This document shows positions 26,201-34,692 of a stretch of 48,502 bases of DNA, one piece after another. Location: NCBI GenBank assembly GCA_017650305.1, contig JAGCFD010000039.1:1-48502 (forward strand), in the 5' to 3' direction. The first letter of the stretch is position 1; each line of letters opens with the position of its first letter. The notes beneath the pieces were generated by a model. The model saw only the letters and a list, made by a program, of their open reading frames with translations, was not told the DNA's origin and made no database searches. This DNA comes from Bacteroidales bacterium. Its GTDB lineage: Bacteria; Bacteroidota; Bacteroidia; Bacteroidales; WCHB1-69. Made by a program: the position numbers and the translations under genes.

Positions 26201-29200
26201 ATCATCCCAGAGATAGGTCACACCGCCTGAAGCGCGGAGGTTCGTGGTCTGTCCCTGACAGATGGTGAGATTGCCATCAATAGAAGCTGTCGGAGCGGTC
26301 AAAACAGTCATCTGGTCTGTTGCCGAAGTAGAGCAGCCGAATTCGTTAGTGACAGTCACCGAGTAGGTGCCGGCACTACTAACGGTTAACTCGTGCCCAG
26401 TAGCGCCATTAGACCAAACGTAAGTCAAGTTAGCGTCATTAGGCAACGAATAGGTATAGGATTGTCCTTCGCAAATGGTATGTTGTACACCGAAATTGAG
26501 TGTGGGCTTTGCATGAACCGCCACCGTAGCAGATCCGGTAGCAGAGCAGCCAGAGCCATTGCTGACGGTTACGGAATAGACGCCAGAGGTGTTGACGGTC
26601 AAAGTGCGTTCAGTACTGTTGTCAGACCAATGGTACGTATAGCCGGCAGGAGCTGTCAGGGTTGTGCTTCCACCTTGACAAATGCTAAGGTTGCCCGTGA
26701 TATTGGCTGTCGGGATCGGGCTGACCGTCACATCAAAGGAAGACGTGTTATGGCAACCATTAGCGTCCGTTGCGGTTACAGAGTAATTTCCGGTGGAGGT
26801 CACTCTATTAACGGCGGTAGTTGCGCCATTGCTCCAGAGATAGCTGGTAGCACCAACAGCGGTAAGCGTAACCGTGTCTCCGTAGCAAGCTGTATGCGTT
26901 CCGGAAATCAAGATGTTAGGTTGTTGAGCAACCGTGATGGTAGTGCTGGCTGTTGCCGTACAACCATTAGGATCGCTAACCAAAACCGTGTACATGGTAT
27001 TCACAGTAGGAGATACGGTAATGACGGAAGTAGTCTGGCCGGAAGACCAGTTGTATGTATTGCCAGGAGCGGAGATAGCATAGATGGTAACCGCATCGCC
27101 AGCGCAGAGTGTCTCGTTGGCCAGGAGGCTCAGGGAAGGTGACGGATTCACAATAACCGTCGCAGAGGTCGTGGCACTACAACCATTATTGCCCGTAACC
27201 GTCACAGAATAGGTGCCGGAGGAGGTAACATTGATATAAGACTGTGTGGAGGCATCATCCCAGAGATAAGAGACACCGCCCGTCGCACGCAATGTGGTGC
27301 TCTGGCCCTGACAGATGGTCAGATTGCCGTTGATGGCAGCATTCGGAGTGGCCAGCACTGTCAACTGGTCGGTGCCGGTAGTGGAACAGCCATACTGGTT
27401 GGTGGCGGTCACGGAATAGGTGCCTGCAGTGTTAACGGTCAGTTCGTGGCCAGTAGAACCGTTAGACCAAACATAGTTGATATTCTCAGACTGCGGCAAG
27501 GAGTAGGTATAGCTTTCTCCCTGGCAGATGGTATGCTGAACTCCAAAATTCAGAGTCGGTTTCTGGTGGACAGCCACGGTAGCGGAGCCTGTAGCATAGC
27601 AGCCAGCATCGTTCGTGACGGTCACCGTGTAAGTACCCGAGGTGTTGACCGTGCGCGTCTGTGAGGTACTATTGTCATCCCAGCGGTAAGTGAAACCGGA
27701 GGGGGCAGAGAGCGTCGTACTTCCGCCTTGGCAAATATGAAGATCGCCTGCAATATTTGCGCTGGGTATCGGACTGACTTGAAGTGTGAAGGAAGCATTT
27801 CCCGAACATCCGTTAGCATCGGTAGCCGTAACCTGATAGGTGCCGGAGGTGGTAGCTTGAATGGTGCTGGAAGTGCTGCCGTTGTTCCACAGATATGTGG
27901 TGCCGCCCACAGCAGTCAGTTGGGCAGGTGTGCCCTGACAAACAGAAGAGGGTCCCGTGACAAACACCGACGGAGACGGAGAAACCGTAATGGTGGTGCT
28001 GGCCGTATTGGTGCAGCCATTGGCATCTGTCACCAAAACCGTGTACATGGTGTTCGATGTCGGGGAGACAGTGATGAAGGAGGTATTCTGGCCGGTAGAC
28101 CAATTATAGCTATTGCCCGTGGAAGAGATAGCATAAATGGAAACCGATTGTCCTTGACAGAGTTGTTCGTTGGACAAGAGTGTCAGCGTCGGTGTCGGGT
28201 TCACCACCACGGTGGCAGAGACGGCAGCGCTACAGCCGTTATTAGCCGTGGCTGTCACAACATAAGTACCAGCCGTGGAGACCGTCAAAATAGCCTGAGT
28301 GGAGCCGTCATCCCATTGATAACTCACGCCGCCGTTGGCACGCAAGGTCGTGGTACTACCCTGACAGATAGATACGGAACCCGTAATGGTCGGTGTCGGG
28401 AGAGCATATTGCGTAACATTCGCTTGAATAGTGCTGCTACATCCTAAAGAGTTGGTAACGGTTACCGTGTAGAGGCCAGGTGCATTAATGGTCACACTCT
28501 CTGTTGTACTGCCATCATACCATTGGTAAGTGTAAGCTTCGTTACCGGTAACAGTGAGGGTTGTGCTACCATTCTCGCAGAAGAACCGGTTGCCGGAGAT
28601 GGAAGCTGTCACCTGACTGGATACCAGTGTCACTTGTGCCGTGGAAGAACAGCCATGAGCGTCCGTACCAGTCACCGTATAGGTACCCGCATACAAGGTG
28701 GAAATGGATTGTGTCAACTCACCAGAACTCCACTCGTAAGAGGCAGCGCCTGTGGCCGTCACCATAGTCGTGGACCCCACACAGAAACTGGTTCTACCGA
28801 TAATCTGCACTGTCGGATTATTGAACACAACGAGGTGGCGGCTGGCCGTACTGGAACAGCCGTTGGCATCCGTAACGGTAAGTGTATACAGCCCTTGCGT
28901 ATTCACGGTGATGAATGTTGCAGAAGAGCCGTTAGACCAGGCATAATCAACACCCGTACCGCTTGCGGCAAAGGTAGTAGTGGCACCTTCACAGATCGTG
29001 TCCTGACCATTAATATAAACGACCGGCAACTCATTAACAACCACCGTAAGATAACCTTCGCGGGAGCAGTTATAATCGTTGGTGGCAGTGACATGGTAAG
29101 TTGTAGTAGCGGAAGGATACACCTCAACGGTATCAGTCGTGCTGCCGTTTTCCCAGATGTATGAGGAACCGCCCGATACAGTCAAAACGGCACTGTTGCC

Positions 29201-31204
29201 GGCACAAATCTCCTGATTCCCCGCAAGCTGGATGTTTGGCAATTCCACAACTGTCACGGTAAATTCTTCAGAGCCTTGACAATCAAACTCGTCTGTGACC
29301 GTGACCACGTATGTGCCAGACTCTGCAACCGAGATTATCTGGGAGGTCTCGCCAGTATTCCACAGATATGACAAGTCCGCCGGCTCTGCGGTAAGGTTCT
29401 CAGAACCGCCTGCGCAAAGGTATTGTTCGCCAGCAATAGTGGGAGCGGGATTCTCATGTACGATCAAACGATAGTAATATACAGAATCATAGCCAGGTTC
29501 TGTTGCATCTGTGATGAAAGCATACAAGCCGCCTTCTGTCAACAAGCTATCGGCGAACTCATAAGGAAGCTGGCTGCTGCAAATCTCTTGAATAATGGTG
29601 TCAGGATTGTACACAGCCGGGATGACATACAGATGTACGGGCTGCAAGCTGTCACATCCTTCTGCAGTCTGATAATGCATGGTATAATCACCCGTCTCAT
29701 ACATCTCCAAAGTGTCATAAACGAAAGGAAGATAGATCTCGTGAGCATTGAAGAACAATGTATCCATAACGTAGGATGGCAACAAGGAGAGGATCACCGT
29801 CACCACGCTGTCGCCGCCCGCAGCATTCTGCAAAATGAAATCATAACTTCCTTCCTCCGTCAAAGCGGAATCCAGATAGATATAGGGTTCATTGGAGCAG
29901 GTGACCGCCTCAACGGTGTCGTATACACTCGGAACGGTAACCACATACAGGTGGCGGAGGGTATCGCAACCGAAAGCGACCGTGTCAGGCACAGCCACAT
30001 CATACTCACCCTCTTCAGCAATCATCGAGTCGCCATAGAGTGTGGGATACCAACTTTCACCCACCAGGATTGTGAGCGTGTCAACTGGATTGTCAACCAC
30101 GATAACTGTCCTGTGGGTTGTCAAACTGTCACAGCCATACATGGAAGGAGTGTAGTACTCCACAACACCGGGCGTGAGATATGTAAGATGGGTGACGGGA
30201 TCATCATACGGCATCTGGTTCTGACAAATCGTGATCGTATCATAGGCCTCATCTGCATATTTAGGATGAACGGAGAAAATGACCTGGGAGAAGGTATCAC
30301 AATCCACAACAGGAATTTTGAATGTGGTGTCCACCGTCAATGTGATGCCCTGGAAATCGTAAGGGACATCCGACTCACAGACATCTATGCGGATTGTGTC
30401 TTCATACTCAATCGTTGTAATGTTCAGTGTATACACATCGGGGCAAGAAGAGGCACCGTCAAAAAAGTAAGTGTAAGTACCAGGGGCATCAAAATAGAAC
30501 AGAGAGCTGTCAATTGTTTCGGGGAGGGAATCCACCACAGTCCAATTCACCAAACCAGAGGTAAGCACGGTAGTATCCATAACAAGAGGATAATTCCCTT
30601 GACACACTTTAACGTTCAGACTGTCTACATTTGACTGTACCACAGATAATTTCAGAAAGACATTCAAGCTGTCGCATCCTGCCTGGGTGGGATAAGGCAC
30701 ATCATACGCGCCAGGAGCATTGAACTGATGGTCCTCATCCAGCACATACGGAAGATCGTAGGAACAGACCGTCACCAGCATTGTGTCATGCAGATCATAG
30801 GTTGGCAAAAAGTGGACATCGACTTTAACCAAGCTGTCACAGCCATAATGGTTTACGAAGGGCAGTTGATAAACTCCAGTGTCCGTCAACAGATAATCGC
30901 TATAGAAGATCGGGAGTCCATCCGGACATACGCCCAGATCAACGAGGGTGTCAGAGTTGGGCAAAGACTGAACAATATACAACGTGTAGAGAGTATCCTC
31001 TGACAACGTATCGTATTTCGCCAAAATAAAGTTTCCGGGTTCTCTGAAGACCGTGTCATCATAGAAAATCGGGAACTCGTTCTCACACTTCTGAATACTG
31101 ACAGTGTCAGAAAAATTCAGTCGGGTAGCCTGGGCAGTCAAATTCGTCCATGCTAACATCATCATCACGATGCAGCAAAAAGCGGTTCTAAAGGTTGCTT
31201 TCAT
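23291..31204 (-). CDS. Giant T9SS-secreted repeat protein (Ig-like repeats)
   Basis: This 2637-aa protein has a signal peptide ending near LTAQA (residue 26). An N-terminal part (about 30-580) holds several modules marked by GCDSL/CDTL and LPY segments. Then come 26 Ig-like repeats of about 70 residues (about 583-2410), each with an ICxG Cys near the start and a GCS Cys near the end, which probably form a disulfide. One more GCDS module follows. The C-terminus is a type A T9SS sorting domain with IYPNPVQDVLTIH and GIYYVRCLD. It is a probable surface adhesin or matrix protein. Repeats 6-20 are three copies of a five-domain block. Long open frames on the opposite strand are by-products of this repeat composition. 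Confidence 0.9.
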   Translation of the reverse strand: MKATFRTAFCCIVMMMLAWTNLTAQATRLNFSDTVSIQKCENEFPIFYDDTVFREPGNFILAKYDTLSEDTLYTLYIVQSLPNSDTLVDLGVCPDGLPIFYSDYLLTDTGVYQLPFVNHYGCDSLVKVDVHFLPTYDLHDTMLVTVCSYDLPYVLDEDHQFNAPGAYDVPYPTQAGCDSLNVFLKLSVVQSNVDSLNVKVCQGNYPLVMDTTVLTSGLVNWTVVDSLPETIDSSLFYFDAPGTYTYFFDGASSCPDVYTLNITTIEYEDTIRIDVCESDVPYDFQGITLTVDTTFKIPVVDCDTFSQVIFSVHPKYADEAYDTITICQNQMPYDDPVTHLTYLTPGVVEYYTPSMYGCDSLTTHRTVIVVDNPVDTLTILVGESWYPTLYGDSMIAEEGEYDVAVPDTVAFGCDTLRHLYVVTVPSVYDTVEAVTCSNEPYIYLDSALTEEGSYDFILQNAAGGDSVVTVILSLLPSYVMDTLFFNAHEIYLPFVYDTLEMYETGDYTMHYQTAEGCDSLQPVHLYVIPAVYNPDTIIQEICSSQLPYEFADSLLTEGGLYAFITDATEPGYDSVYYYRLIVHENPAPTIAGEQYLCAGGSENLTAEPADLSYLWNTGETSQIISVAESGTYVVTVTDEFDCQGSEEFTVTVVELPNIQLAGNQEICAGNSAVLTVSGGSSYIWENGSTTDTVEVYPSATTTYHVTATNDYNCSREGYLTVVVNELPVVYINGQDTICEGATTTFAASGTGVDYAWSNGSSATFITVNTQGLYTLTVTDANGCSSTASRHLVVFNNPTVQIIGRTSFCVGSTTMVTATGAASYEWSSGELTQSISTLYAGTYTVTGTDAHGCSSTAQVTLVSSQVTASISGNRFFCENGSTTLTVTGNEAYTYQWYDGSTTESVTINAPGLYTVTVTNSLGCSSTIQANVTQYALPTPTITGSVSICQGSTTTLRANGGVSYQWDDGSTQAILTVSTAGTYVVTATANNGCSAAVSATVVVNPTPTLTLLSNEQLCQGQSVSIYAISSTGNSYNWSTGQNTSFITVSPTSNTMYTVLVTDANGCTNTASTTITVSPSPSVFVTGPSSVCQGTPAQLTAVGGTTYLWNNGSTSSTIQATTSGTYQVTATDANGCSGNASFTLQVSPIPSANIAGDLHICQGGSTTLSAPSGFTYRWDDNSTSQTRTVNTSGTYTVTVTNDAGCYATGSATVAVHQKPTLNFGVQHTICQGESYTYSLPQSENINYVWSNGSTGHELTVNTAGTYSVTATNQYGCSTTGTDQLTVLATPNAAINGNLTICQGQSTTLRATGGVSYLWDDASTQSYINVTSSGTYSVTVTGNNGCSATTSATVIVNPSPSLSLLANETLCAGDAVTIYAISAPGNTYNWSSGQTTSVITVSPTVNTMYTVLVSDPNGCTATASTTITVAQQPNILISGTHTACYGDTVTLTAVGATSYLWSNGATTAVNRVTSTGNYSVTATDANGCHNTSSFDVTVSPIPTANITGNLSICQGGSTTLTAPAGYTYHWSDNSTERTLTVNTSGVYSVTVSNGSGCSATGSATVAVHAKPTLNFGVQHTICEGQSYTYSLPNDANLTYVWSNGATGHELTVSSAGTYSVTVTNEFGCSTSATDQMTVLTAPTASIDGNLTICQGQTTNLRASGGVTYLWDDASTQSYHNVTTSGTYTVTVTANNGCTASASATVIVNPTPSLSILSNEVLCVGDAVTLYAISASGNTYNWSTGQTTSIITVSPTVNTMYTVLVTDPNGCTATASTNISVVQLPVIHVNGANVACQGDTVVLTATGATSYVWSNGANSNVNPVTTSGTYSVTATDANGCHGIASASVQISPIPTASITGNLNICQGQSTTLSAPSGYAYQWSNNSTAQSIQVNAPGVYKVTVSNAAGCSSSDSVEVVVHELPTLTFGMQHDICAGQSYTYTLPQLANITYTWSNGSSGSQITVDSAGVYTVTATNEFGCSTSASDQLVVHPLPTPTINGNVSICRGEAAILSAHGGTSYVWSNGATTEDIAMYPTTTSTYAVTATSVYGCSAATAVTVTVKVLPSINFVGNTSICEGNSTTISVTGGNNYTWSTGSTNNSITVSTPGTYFVTATNSLGCSRADSVHVTQLPLPVVTLQGENNICAGQAAMLTATGAAQYVWSTQDVGSVISVMPQTTTIYTVTATNAQGCSTTASRTVTVNALPDVQIAGVLTICQGETTNLSASGAFSYMWSTGSNSANITVSEGGNYTVVGTAVNGCQASQTVTLTVNPVPVMSIQGSPTLCTNESQTLVATGATAYLWNDGTTTDNLTVNTGGIYTVTGTNAYGCSSSTSLNVASIAVPYISIVGQSDYCEGSFTTLYASTDATQYLWNTGETTQSIVVNAATSDLYSLTVTGDNGCHNTAELQVNVHETYQVNITDEVCQGTAYTNNGFNLPEQTVAGNFVHTLHLQSQFGCDSVITLMLLVKPLPSAVGEISGNPYISTYGSYMYSITANDVTRYEWRITHPQWVLTDNNVSSAFVQINTNGTGTLTARLINNCGFIEKSIVITCGVSVEEYVNDSQILIYPNPVQDVLTIHTAEAASSVAYVTLVDNLGRTLQTIASDGSDVNISCASYAAGIYYVRCLDSNHNTVDVRKIIVKK
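25241..28399 (-). repeat. Three tandem 1053-bp super-repeats inside the giant secreted protein gene
   Basis: Copies lie at 27347-28399, 26294-27346 and 25241-26293, each exactly 1053 bp (351 aa, residues 936-1286, 1287-1637, 1638-1988). Each holds five Ig-like domains in the same order. Their starts are of types GNLTICQG, LLANExLC, VxGxxxxC, GNLSICQGG and FGVQHTIC. Equal length and fixed order show whole-block duplication; the copies look close but not identical. Confidence 0.9.
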
Positions 31205-31245
31205 ATCTTTAATTTAATAATTACTCTAATACAAAATAAAGGCTG

Positions 31246-31253
31246 CAAAAATA
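31246..31253 (-). promoter_or_regulatory. -7 box for the giant secreted protein gene
   Basis: The minus strand reads TATTTTTG, 41 bp before the start codon at 31204. No clear -33 element. Confidence 0.5.
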
Positions 31254-31288
31254 CGATTTTTATGCTATTTAGTATAACTTGAAATTTT

Positions 31289-31296
31289 TATTTTTG
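31289..31296 (+). promoter_or_regulatory. -7 box for the gene at 31316
   Basis: TATTTTTG lies 19 bp before the ATG at 31316 and is divergent from the box at 31246-31253. Confidence 0.5.
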
Positions 31297-31315
31297 CAGG
31301 CGAAATTTTTCCTCC

Positions 31316-31867
31316 ATGTTCACCACAACAGTCATAGCACCATTTTTGAAAAGTGTAAGGCTTCAACCTAACGAAACCTGCCTTGATATAGGCGGTCACA
31401 AATACACCAATGCTGCGTTTGTGCAGTTTGTCGCCCCCATCATGAACGAGTTGGACACCCTCAACGACAGCGTTGTCATGCTGTTGATGGAGGAAGATGT
31501 GCAATCATACGCTGCGCTGTTTGCCTGCCTGCTGACGGGCAAAACGGTGGTCCCTGTCTCAGCTTCCTGGTCGGAAGCCCAACGCGAGCTCGTCCGCCAA
31601 AATGTCGCGACTGACACGCTGCTATCACGAGAACGCATGCAATACTACTTTCGGATGACCGTGGAGGATGCCATTTGCCGTATTGACAATGGCCTTTACC
31701 AATTCACTGACTCTCAGGTCATGGTACGATGTTTCTCTTTTACGCCAGACGGACTGCGCGAAGAGAGCTTCACCAGCGAAGAGATCACTCGGACAGTGCC
31801 ACCCCACCCCATCCATCTATTCCGTTTTTTCACTGACAAGATTGCCCAACCATGTTCTACTATCTAA
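31316..31867 (+). CDS. Protein resembling the N-terminal part of an AMP-binding (acyl-adenylate) enzyme
   Basis: This 183-aa cytoplasmic protein follows the pattern of the first 100-120 residues of acyl/aminoacyl-adenylating enzymes. After an IGGHKYTNAAFVQFV-type opening comes VVMLLMEEDVQSYAALFACLLTGKTVVPVSASWSEAQRELV, written here as separate blocks: MEEDVQSYAALFACLLTGK and VVPVSASWSEAQREL. The P-loop, core and C-terminal lid of such enzymes are absent. The similarity is by pattern only. The gene has its own -7 box, an intact frame and a 16-bp overlap with the next gene, which speaks against a decaying fragment. Function is unknown; adenylation is not expected. Confidence 0.5.
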   Translation: MFTTTVIAPFLKSVRLQPNETCLDIGGHKYTNAAFVQFVAPIMNELDTLNDSVVMLLMEEDVQSYAALFACLLTGKTVVPVSASWSEAQRELVRQNVATDTLLSRERMQYYFRMTVEDAICRIDNGLYQFTDSQVMVRCFSFTPDGLREESFTSEEITRTVPPHPIHLFRFFTDKIAQPCSTI

Positions 31868-32814
31868 ATAAAAACACTGTAATACAACTAATTGCAGCCG
31901 TAGGACTGGCAACATGGGCTGTGATAGGCATCATCACCCAGATGCAAATATTGCCCCCTGACAATCAGGCCTTCCTATACCAAGCGACCTATCCGTTTTT
32001 TTCCAGCAATCCATGGTCATACAAGGCACTCGCCATCACCTTGACACTTTTGTCCGCCTTGATGGTCCAGACCTTCTTCAGCATCAGCAAATTTGCGGAA
32101 AGTACGACATACATGCCAATCGTATTCTTCCTTCTTCTTTTTGATCTCAACCACTCCTTCATCCTTTTCTCGCCCGTATTCTTTACCTTCGCCACCACCG
32201 CTATAGTACTCGTGCTGAATTCGGAAAACGAACACGGGAATCCCATCAGTCACAGGCTTTTCAGCTGCGGCCTCATCATCGGAATCAACACGCTTTTTGA
32301 CTACAATTCCATCTGGCTGATGGCTTTTTTGGTCCTTATCATCATCATCACCCGAATCTCCAAATTCAAAGAGATTCTCATCTTGCTTACCGGCTTTGTT
32401 TTCATATACCTCTATTTTTTCACCTACGGATTTCTCTCTGATTCTATGTCAAGCATCATGGAAGGCCTCCACAAGATGAAGTTTTTCCACATCATCCATC
32501 ACGCCTCATCCATACAATGGCTTGACTGGCTGATGCTTGGAGTGTTGGGCTTGACTTTGGTGGTATTCTCTTTCTCCGAAAAGATTTATTTCGACAACAA
32601 GATTGTGGCTTTACGTCGCCGGTATATTTTCTGCATCTTATTGATTATCACTTCGATAATCATCATGTTGTTATCGCCATACCGCTTACCCACGGCGTTA
32701 CCATACGTGCTGATGCCGACCTCCATCATCTTCTCCATAGCCAGTTTGATGGAGCAACGCAACTGGGTTCACACTTTTTTCATCATTGCTTCTTGTGTTC
32801 TTTTATGGCTCTAA
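31852..32814 (+). CDS. DUF6427-like multi-pass membrane protein
   Basis: This 320-aa protein is almost entirely hydrophobic, with about nine or ten predicted transmembrane helices separated by short loops. Its start (MFYYLNKNTVIQLI) and overall pattern resemble the DUF6427 membrane family of Bacteroidota; this is a recollection of the pattern, not a confirmed match. The start overlaps the preceding gene by 16 bp and the end overlaps rnhB by 10 bp, so all three are probably coupled in translation. Function is unknown. Confidence 0.6.
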   Translation: MFYYLNKNTVIQLIAAVGLATWAVIGIITQMQILPPDNQAFLYQATYPFFSSNPWSYKALAITLTLLSALMVQTFFSISKFAESTTYMPIVFFLLLFDLNHSFILFSPVFFTFATTAIVLVLNSENEHGNPISHRLFSCGLIIGINTLFDYNSIWLMAFLVLIIIITRISKFKEILILLTGFVFIYLYFFTYGFLSDSMSSIMEGLHKMKFFHIIHHASSIQWLDWLMLGVLGLTLVVFSFSEKIYFDNKIVALRRRYIFCILLIITSIIIMLLSPYRLPTALPYVLMPTSIIFSIASLMEQRNWVHTFFIIASCVLLWL

Positions 32815-33407
32815 AATCCCATTTTTCAGAAAAGGTTGTCATTGAATGCGGGTGTGACGAAGTCGGGCGCGGGTGTGTGGCGGGTCCGGTGTGTGCGGCA
32901 GCTGTGATCTTACCTCATGATTATCACAATGACCTGATCAATGACTCCAAGCAGTTAACCGCCAAGCAGCGCGAGGAGATCCGGCTCATCATCGAACGGG
33001 ACGCCATCGCATGGTCCGTTCAGACACTCAGCGAGCAGGTCATTGACAAGATCAACATTCTCCAAGCCTCTATTCAGTGCATGAACAATGCTGTTGGCGC
33101 GCTCTCCGTGCGTCCGGAGCTTCTCCTGATCGATGGCAACAAATTCCACGACCAGCATCACATTCCCTTCCGCTGTATCGTCAAGGGTGATGCCCAGTAC
33201 CTCTCCATCGCGGCTGCATCCATCTTGGCCAAGACGCACCGCGACAAGTTGATGGAGCAACTTCACGAGGAATATCCCATGTATGACTGGAAACACAACA
33301 AAGGCTATCCGTCGCCCAAACAGATAGCCGCCATCAAAGAATATGGACGCTCCCCCTATCACAGGAAAAGCTTCCATATCAAGCAATTGGATCCAACGCT
33401 ATTTTAG
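32805..33407 (+). CDS. rnhB: Ribonuclease HII
   Basis: This 200-aa enzyme cuts the RNA strand in RNA/DNA hybrids and at single ribonucleotides in DNA. It has the first catalytic pair in DEVGRG (Asp18, Glu19), then LLIDGN and the conserved GDAQYLSIAAASILAKTHRD block, all usual for RNase HII. The ATG at 32805 is chosen because upstream Met-like codons are TTG and give a non-conserved extension. It overlaps the membrane protein gene by 10 bp. The stop codon TAG lies in register with the heptamer repeats that follow. Confidence 0.94.
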   Translation: MALKSHFSEKVVIECGCDEVGRGCVAGPVCAAAVILPHDYHNDLINDSKQLTAKQREEIRLIIERDAIAWSVQTLSEQVIDKINILQASIQCMNNAVGALSVRPELLLIDGNKFHDQHHIPFRCIVKGDAQYLSIAAASILAKTHRDKLMEQLHEEYPMYDWKHNKGYPSPKQIAAIKEYGRSPYHRKSFHIKQLDPTLF

Positions 33408-33451
33408 CTGTTGGCTGTTAGCCGTTAGCCGTTGGCTATTGGCCGTTAGCC
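33405..33451. repeat. Heptamer tandem repeat at the rnhB stop codon
   Basis: Six 7-bp units follow the stop codon: CTGTTGG, CTGTTAG, CCGTTAG, CCGTTGG, CTATTGG, CCGTTAG, then CC. The stop codon sequence ATTTTAG itself fits the unit. The tract separates two convergent genes; the remaining 40 bp to 33491 show nothing notable. Confidence 0.8.
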
Positions 33452-33491
33452 ATAAGATTTTGAATTTAACTGGTCTCTGATATCTGACAAC

Positions 33492-34061
33492 TCATTTCAG
33501 ATCCAGCATCTCTTCCAGCTGGCGCTCGTCTTTGCCGAGAATCTTGAGGTAGTCGCTTAGCTGAACCGCCAAACTATCATTAGGATAGCGGTTTACAAAG
33601 TCTCTATATTGGTCTTGAGCGCTGGTGTAATCGCCTAAGATATCGTCATAGATGATACCTCGCTGATAATAGCAGTACTTGGCATTCTCATGCTCTGGGT
33701 ATTTTTCTTGAAAATCATAGAAAATCTTCAGAGCTTGTTTGGCATACCGGGCCGTTTCATCGCGTGTGACAGCAGACTTGGCCAGGATCATACTGCCAAT
33801 GCCGGCCTTGTAGAGCATATCGGCCGCAACCTCCTTTTGAGAGTCTTGTTCTGCAAACGACATCGCGGAGCGGATGAAGCGATTAAAGGCTCCCGTGTCA
33901 ATAATTCCCAGATGGTAAAGCGAGTCAGCATGATGATATTCACTGAGCATAGCCGACATTTCAACACTCTTCCCACTGTCACCTGGATTTTGGGTTTTCC
34001 GATGGCAAGAATAGCCTGCGACCAACAAGGCGCAAAGCAGCAGAATCGTATATCGTCTCAT
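33492..34061 (-). CDS. TPR-containing lipoprotein
   Basis: This 189-aa protein has a lipoprotein-like signal with Cys19 (AGYSC, a loose lipobox). The mature part is helical with two to three tetratricopeptide-like repeats, clearest in AADMLYKAGIGSMILAK, YAKQALKIFYDFQEKYPEH and YTSAQDQYRDFVNRYPNDS. TPR lipoproteins act as scaffolds for envelope complexes; the outer-membrane assembly factor BamD has a similar layout but is longer. It follows def by 5 bp and is surely cotranscribed. Partner and role are unknown. Confidence 0.75.
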   Translation of the reverse strand: MRRYTILLLCALLVAGYSCHRKTQNPGDSGKSVEMSAMLSEYHHADSLYHLGIIDTGAFNRFIRSAMSFAEQDSQKEVAADMLYKAGIGSMILAKSAVTRDETARYAKQALKIFYDFQEKYPEHENAKYCYYQRGIIYDDILGDYTSAQDQYRDFVNRYPNDSLAVQLSDYLKILGKDERQLEEMLDLK

Positions 34062-34066
34062 CGCAC

Positions 34067-34624
34067 TTACTTTTTGGGGTGAACCGTCTTATAGGAAGTA
34101 TGTGTCTTGCCTGTGGCAATGTCATTGAGAGAACGTTTCAGTACCATCTTCTTGATGGAGGAGAGACGATCCACAAAGACTTTTCCCTCCAGATGATCGT
34201 ACTCGTGCTGTATGACGCGGGCCACAAGGCCGTCGAAATCTTCCTCATGGAACTGTCCGTCAGCGTCATAATACTCAATGTGGATATTAGATTTACGAAC
34301 CACATCTTCATTGAGATTAGGGAGACTGAGGCATCCTTCGCCGAACACGAAATCCTCGCCCCACTCTTCGGTGATAATGGGATTGATGAAGGCTCCCTTG
34401 AAGATTCTGACATTGGGGAATGATTCTTTAAAAGGCTCGGAATCAATGACAAAGAGCCGAATATCTTTTCCGATTTGGGGAGCGGCAAGGCCCACGCCAC
34501 CGGCATGGTACATGGTCTCGAACATATCCGCCACGAGCGGTTTCCAGTCTGTATTCTCTACATCAACCTCATGCGCCACTTTGCGCAAGACAGGTTCTCC
34601 GTAAACGTAAATAGGTAACACCAT
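34067..34624 (-). CDS. def: Peptide deformylase
   Basis: This 185-aa metalloenzyme removes the formyl group from the first methionine of new proteins. All three motifs are intact: GVGLAAPQ (43-50), EGCLSLP (96-102) with the Cys metal ligand, and HEYDH (140-144) with the two His ligands and the catalytic Glu. The length is usual for Bacteroidota. No methionyl-tRNA formyltransferase gene lies next to it. It sits between a heptamer repeat tract upstream and the TPR lipoprotein gene 5 bp downstream. Confidence 0.96.
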   Translation of the reverse strand: MVLPIYVYGEPVLRKVAHEVDVENTDWKPLVADMFETMYHAGGVGLAAPQIGKDIRLFVIDSEPFKESFPNVRIFKGAFINPIITEEWGEDFVFGEGCLSLPNLNEDVVRKSNIHIEYYDADGQFHEEDFDGLVARVIQHEYDHLEGKVFVDRLSSIKKMVLKRSLNDIATGKTHTSYKTVHPKK

Positions 34625-34627
34625 AAA

Positions 34628-34692
34628 TAGTTGATAGTTAATAGTTAACAGTTAATAGTTATTGTTGTTTATAGTTTTTAGTTTTATAGTTA
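34628..34692. repeat. AT-rich heptamer repeat between ruvX and def
   Basis: Units TAGTTGA, TAGTTAA, TAGTTAA, CAGTTAA, TAGTTAT and looser copies run to the TAA stop of ruvX, and a G-rich extension reaches into its last codons. It has the same 7-bp period and TAGTT core as the tracts at 11531 and 33405. Confidence 0.75.

Noticed and set aside
29423-30634. A 403-codon open frame antisense to the giant secreted protein gene, and similar shorter ones in 24113-29164
   Set aside because: The opposite strand encodes a clear signal peptide, repeat and sorting-domain protein; the antisense frames mirror its repeat composition.
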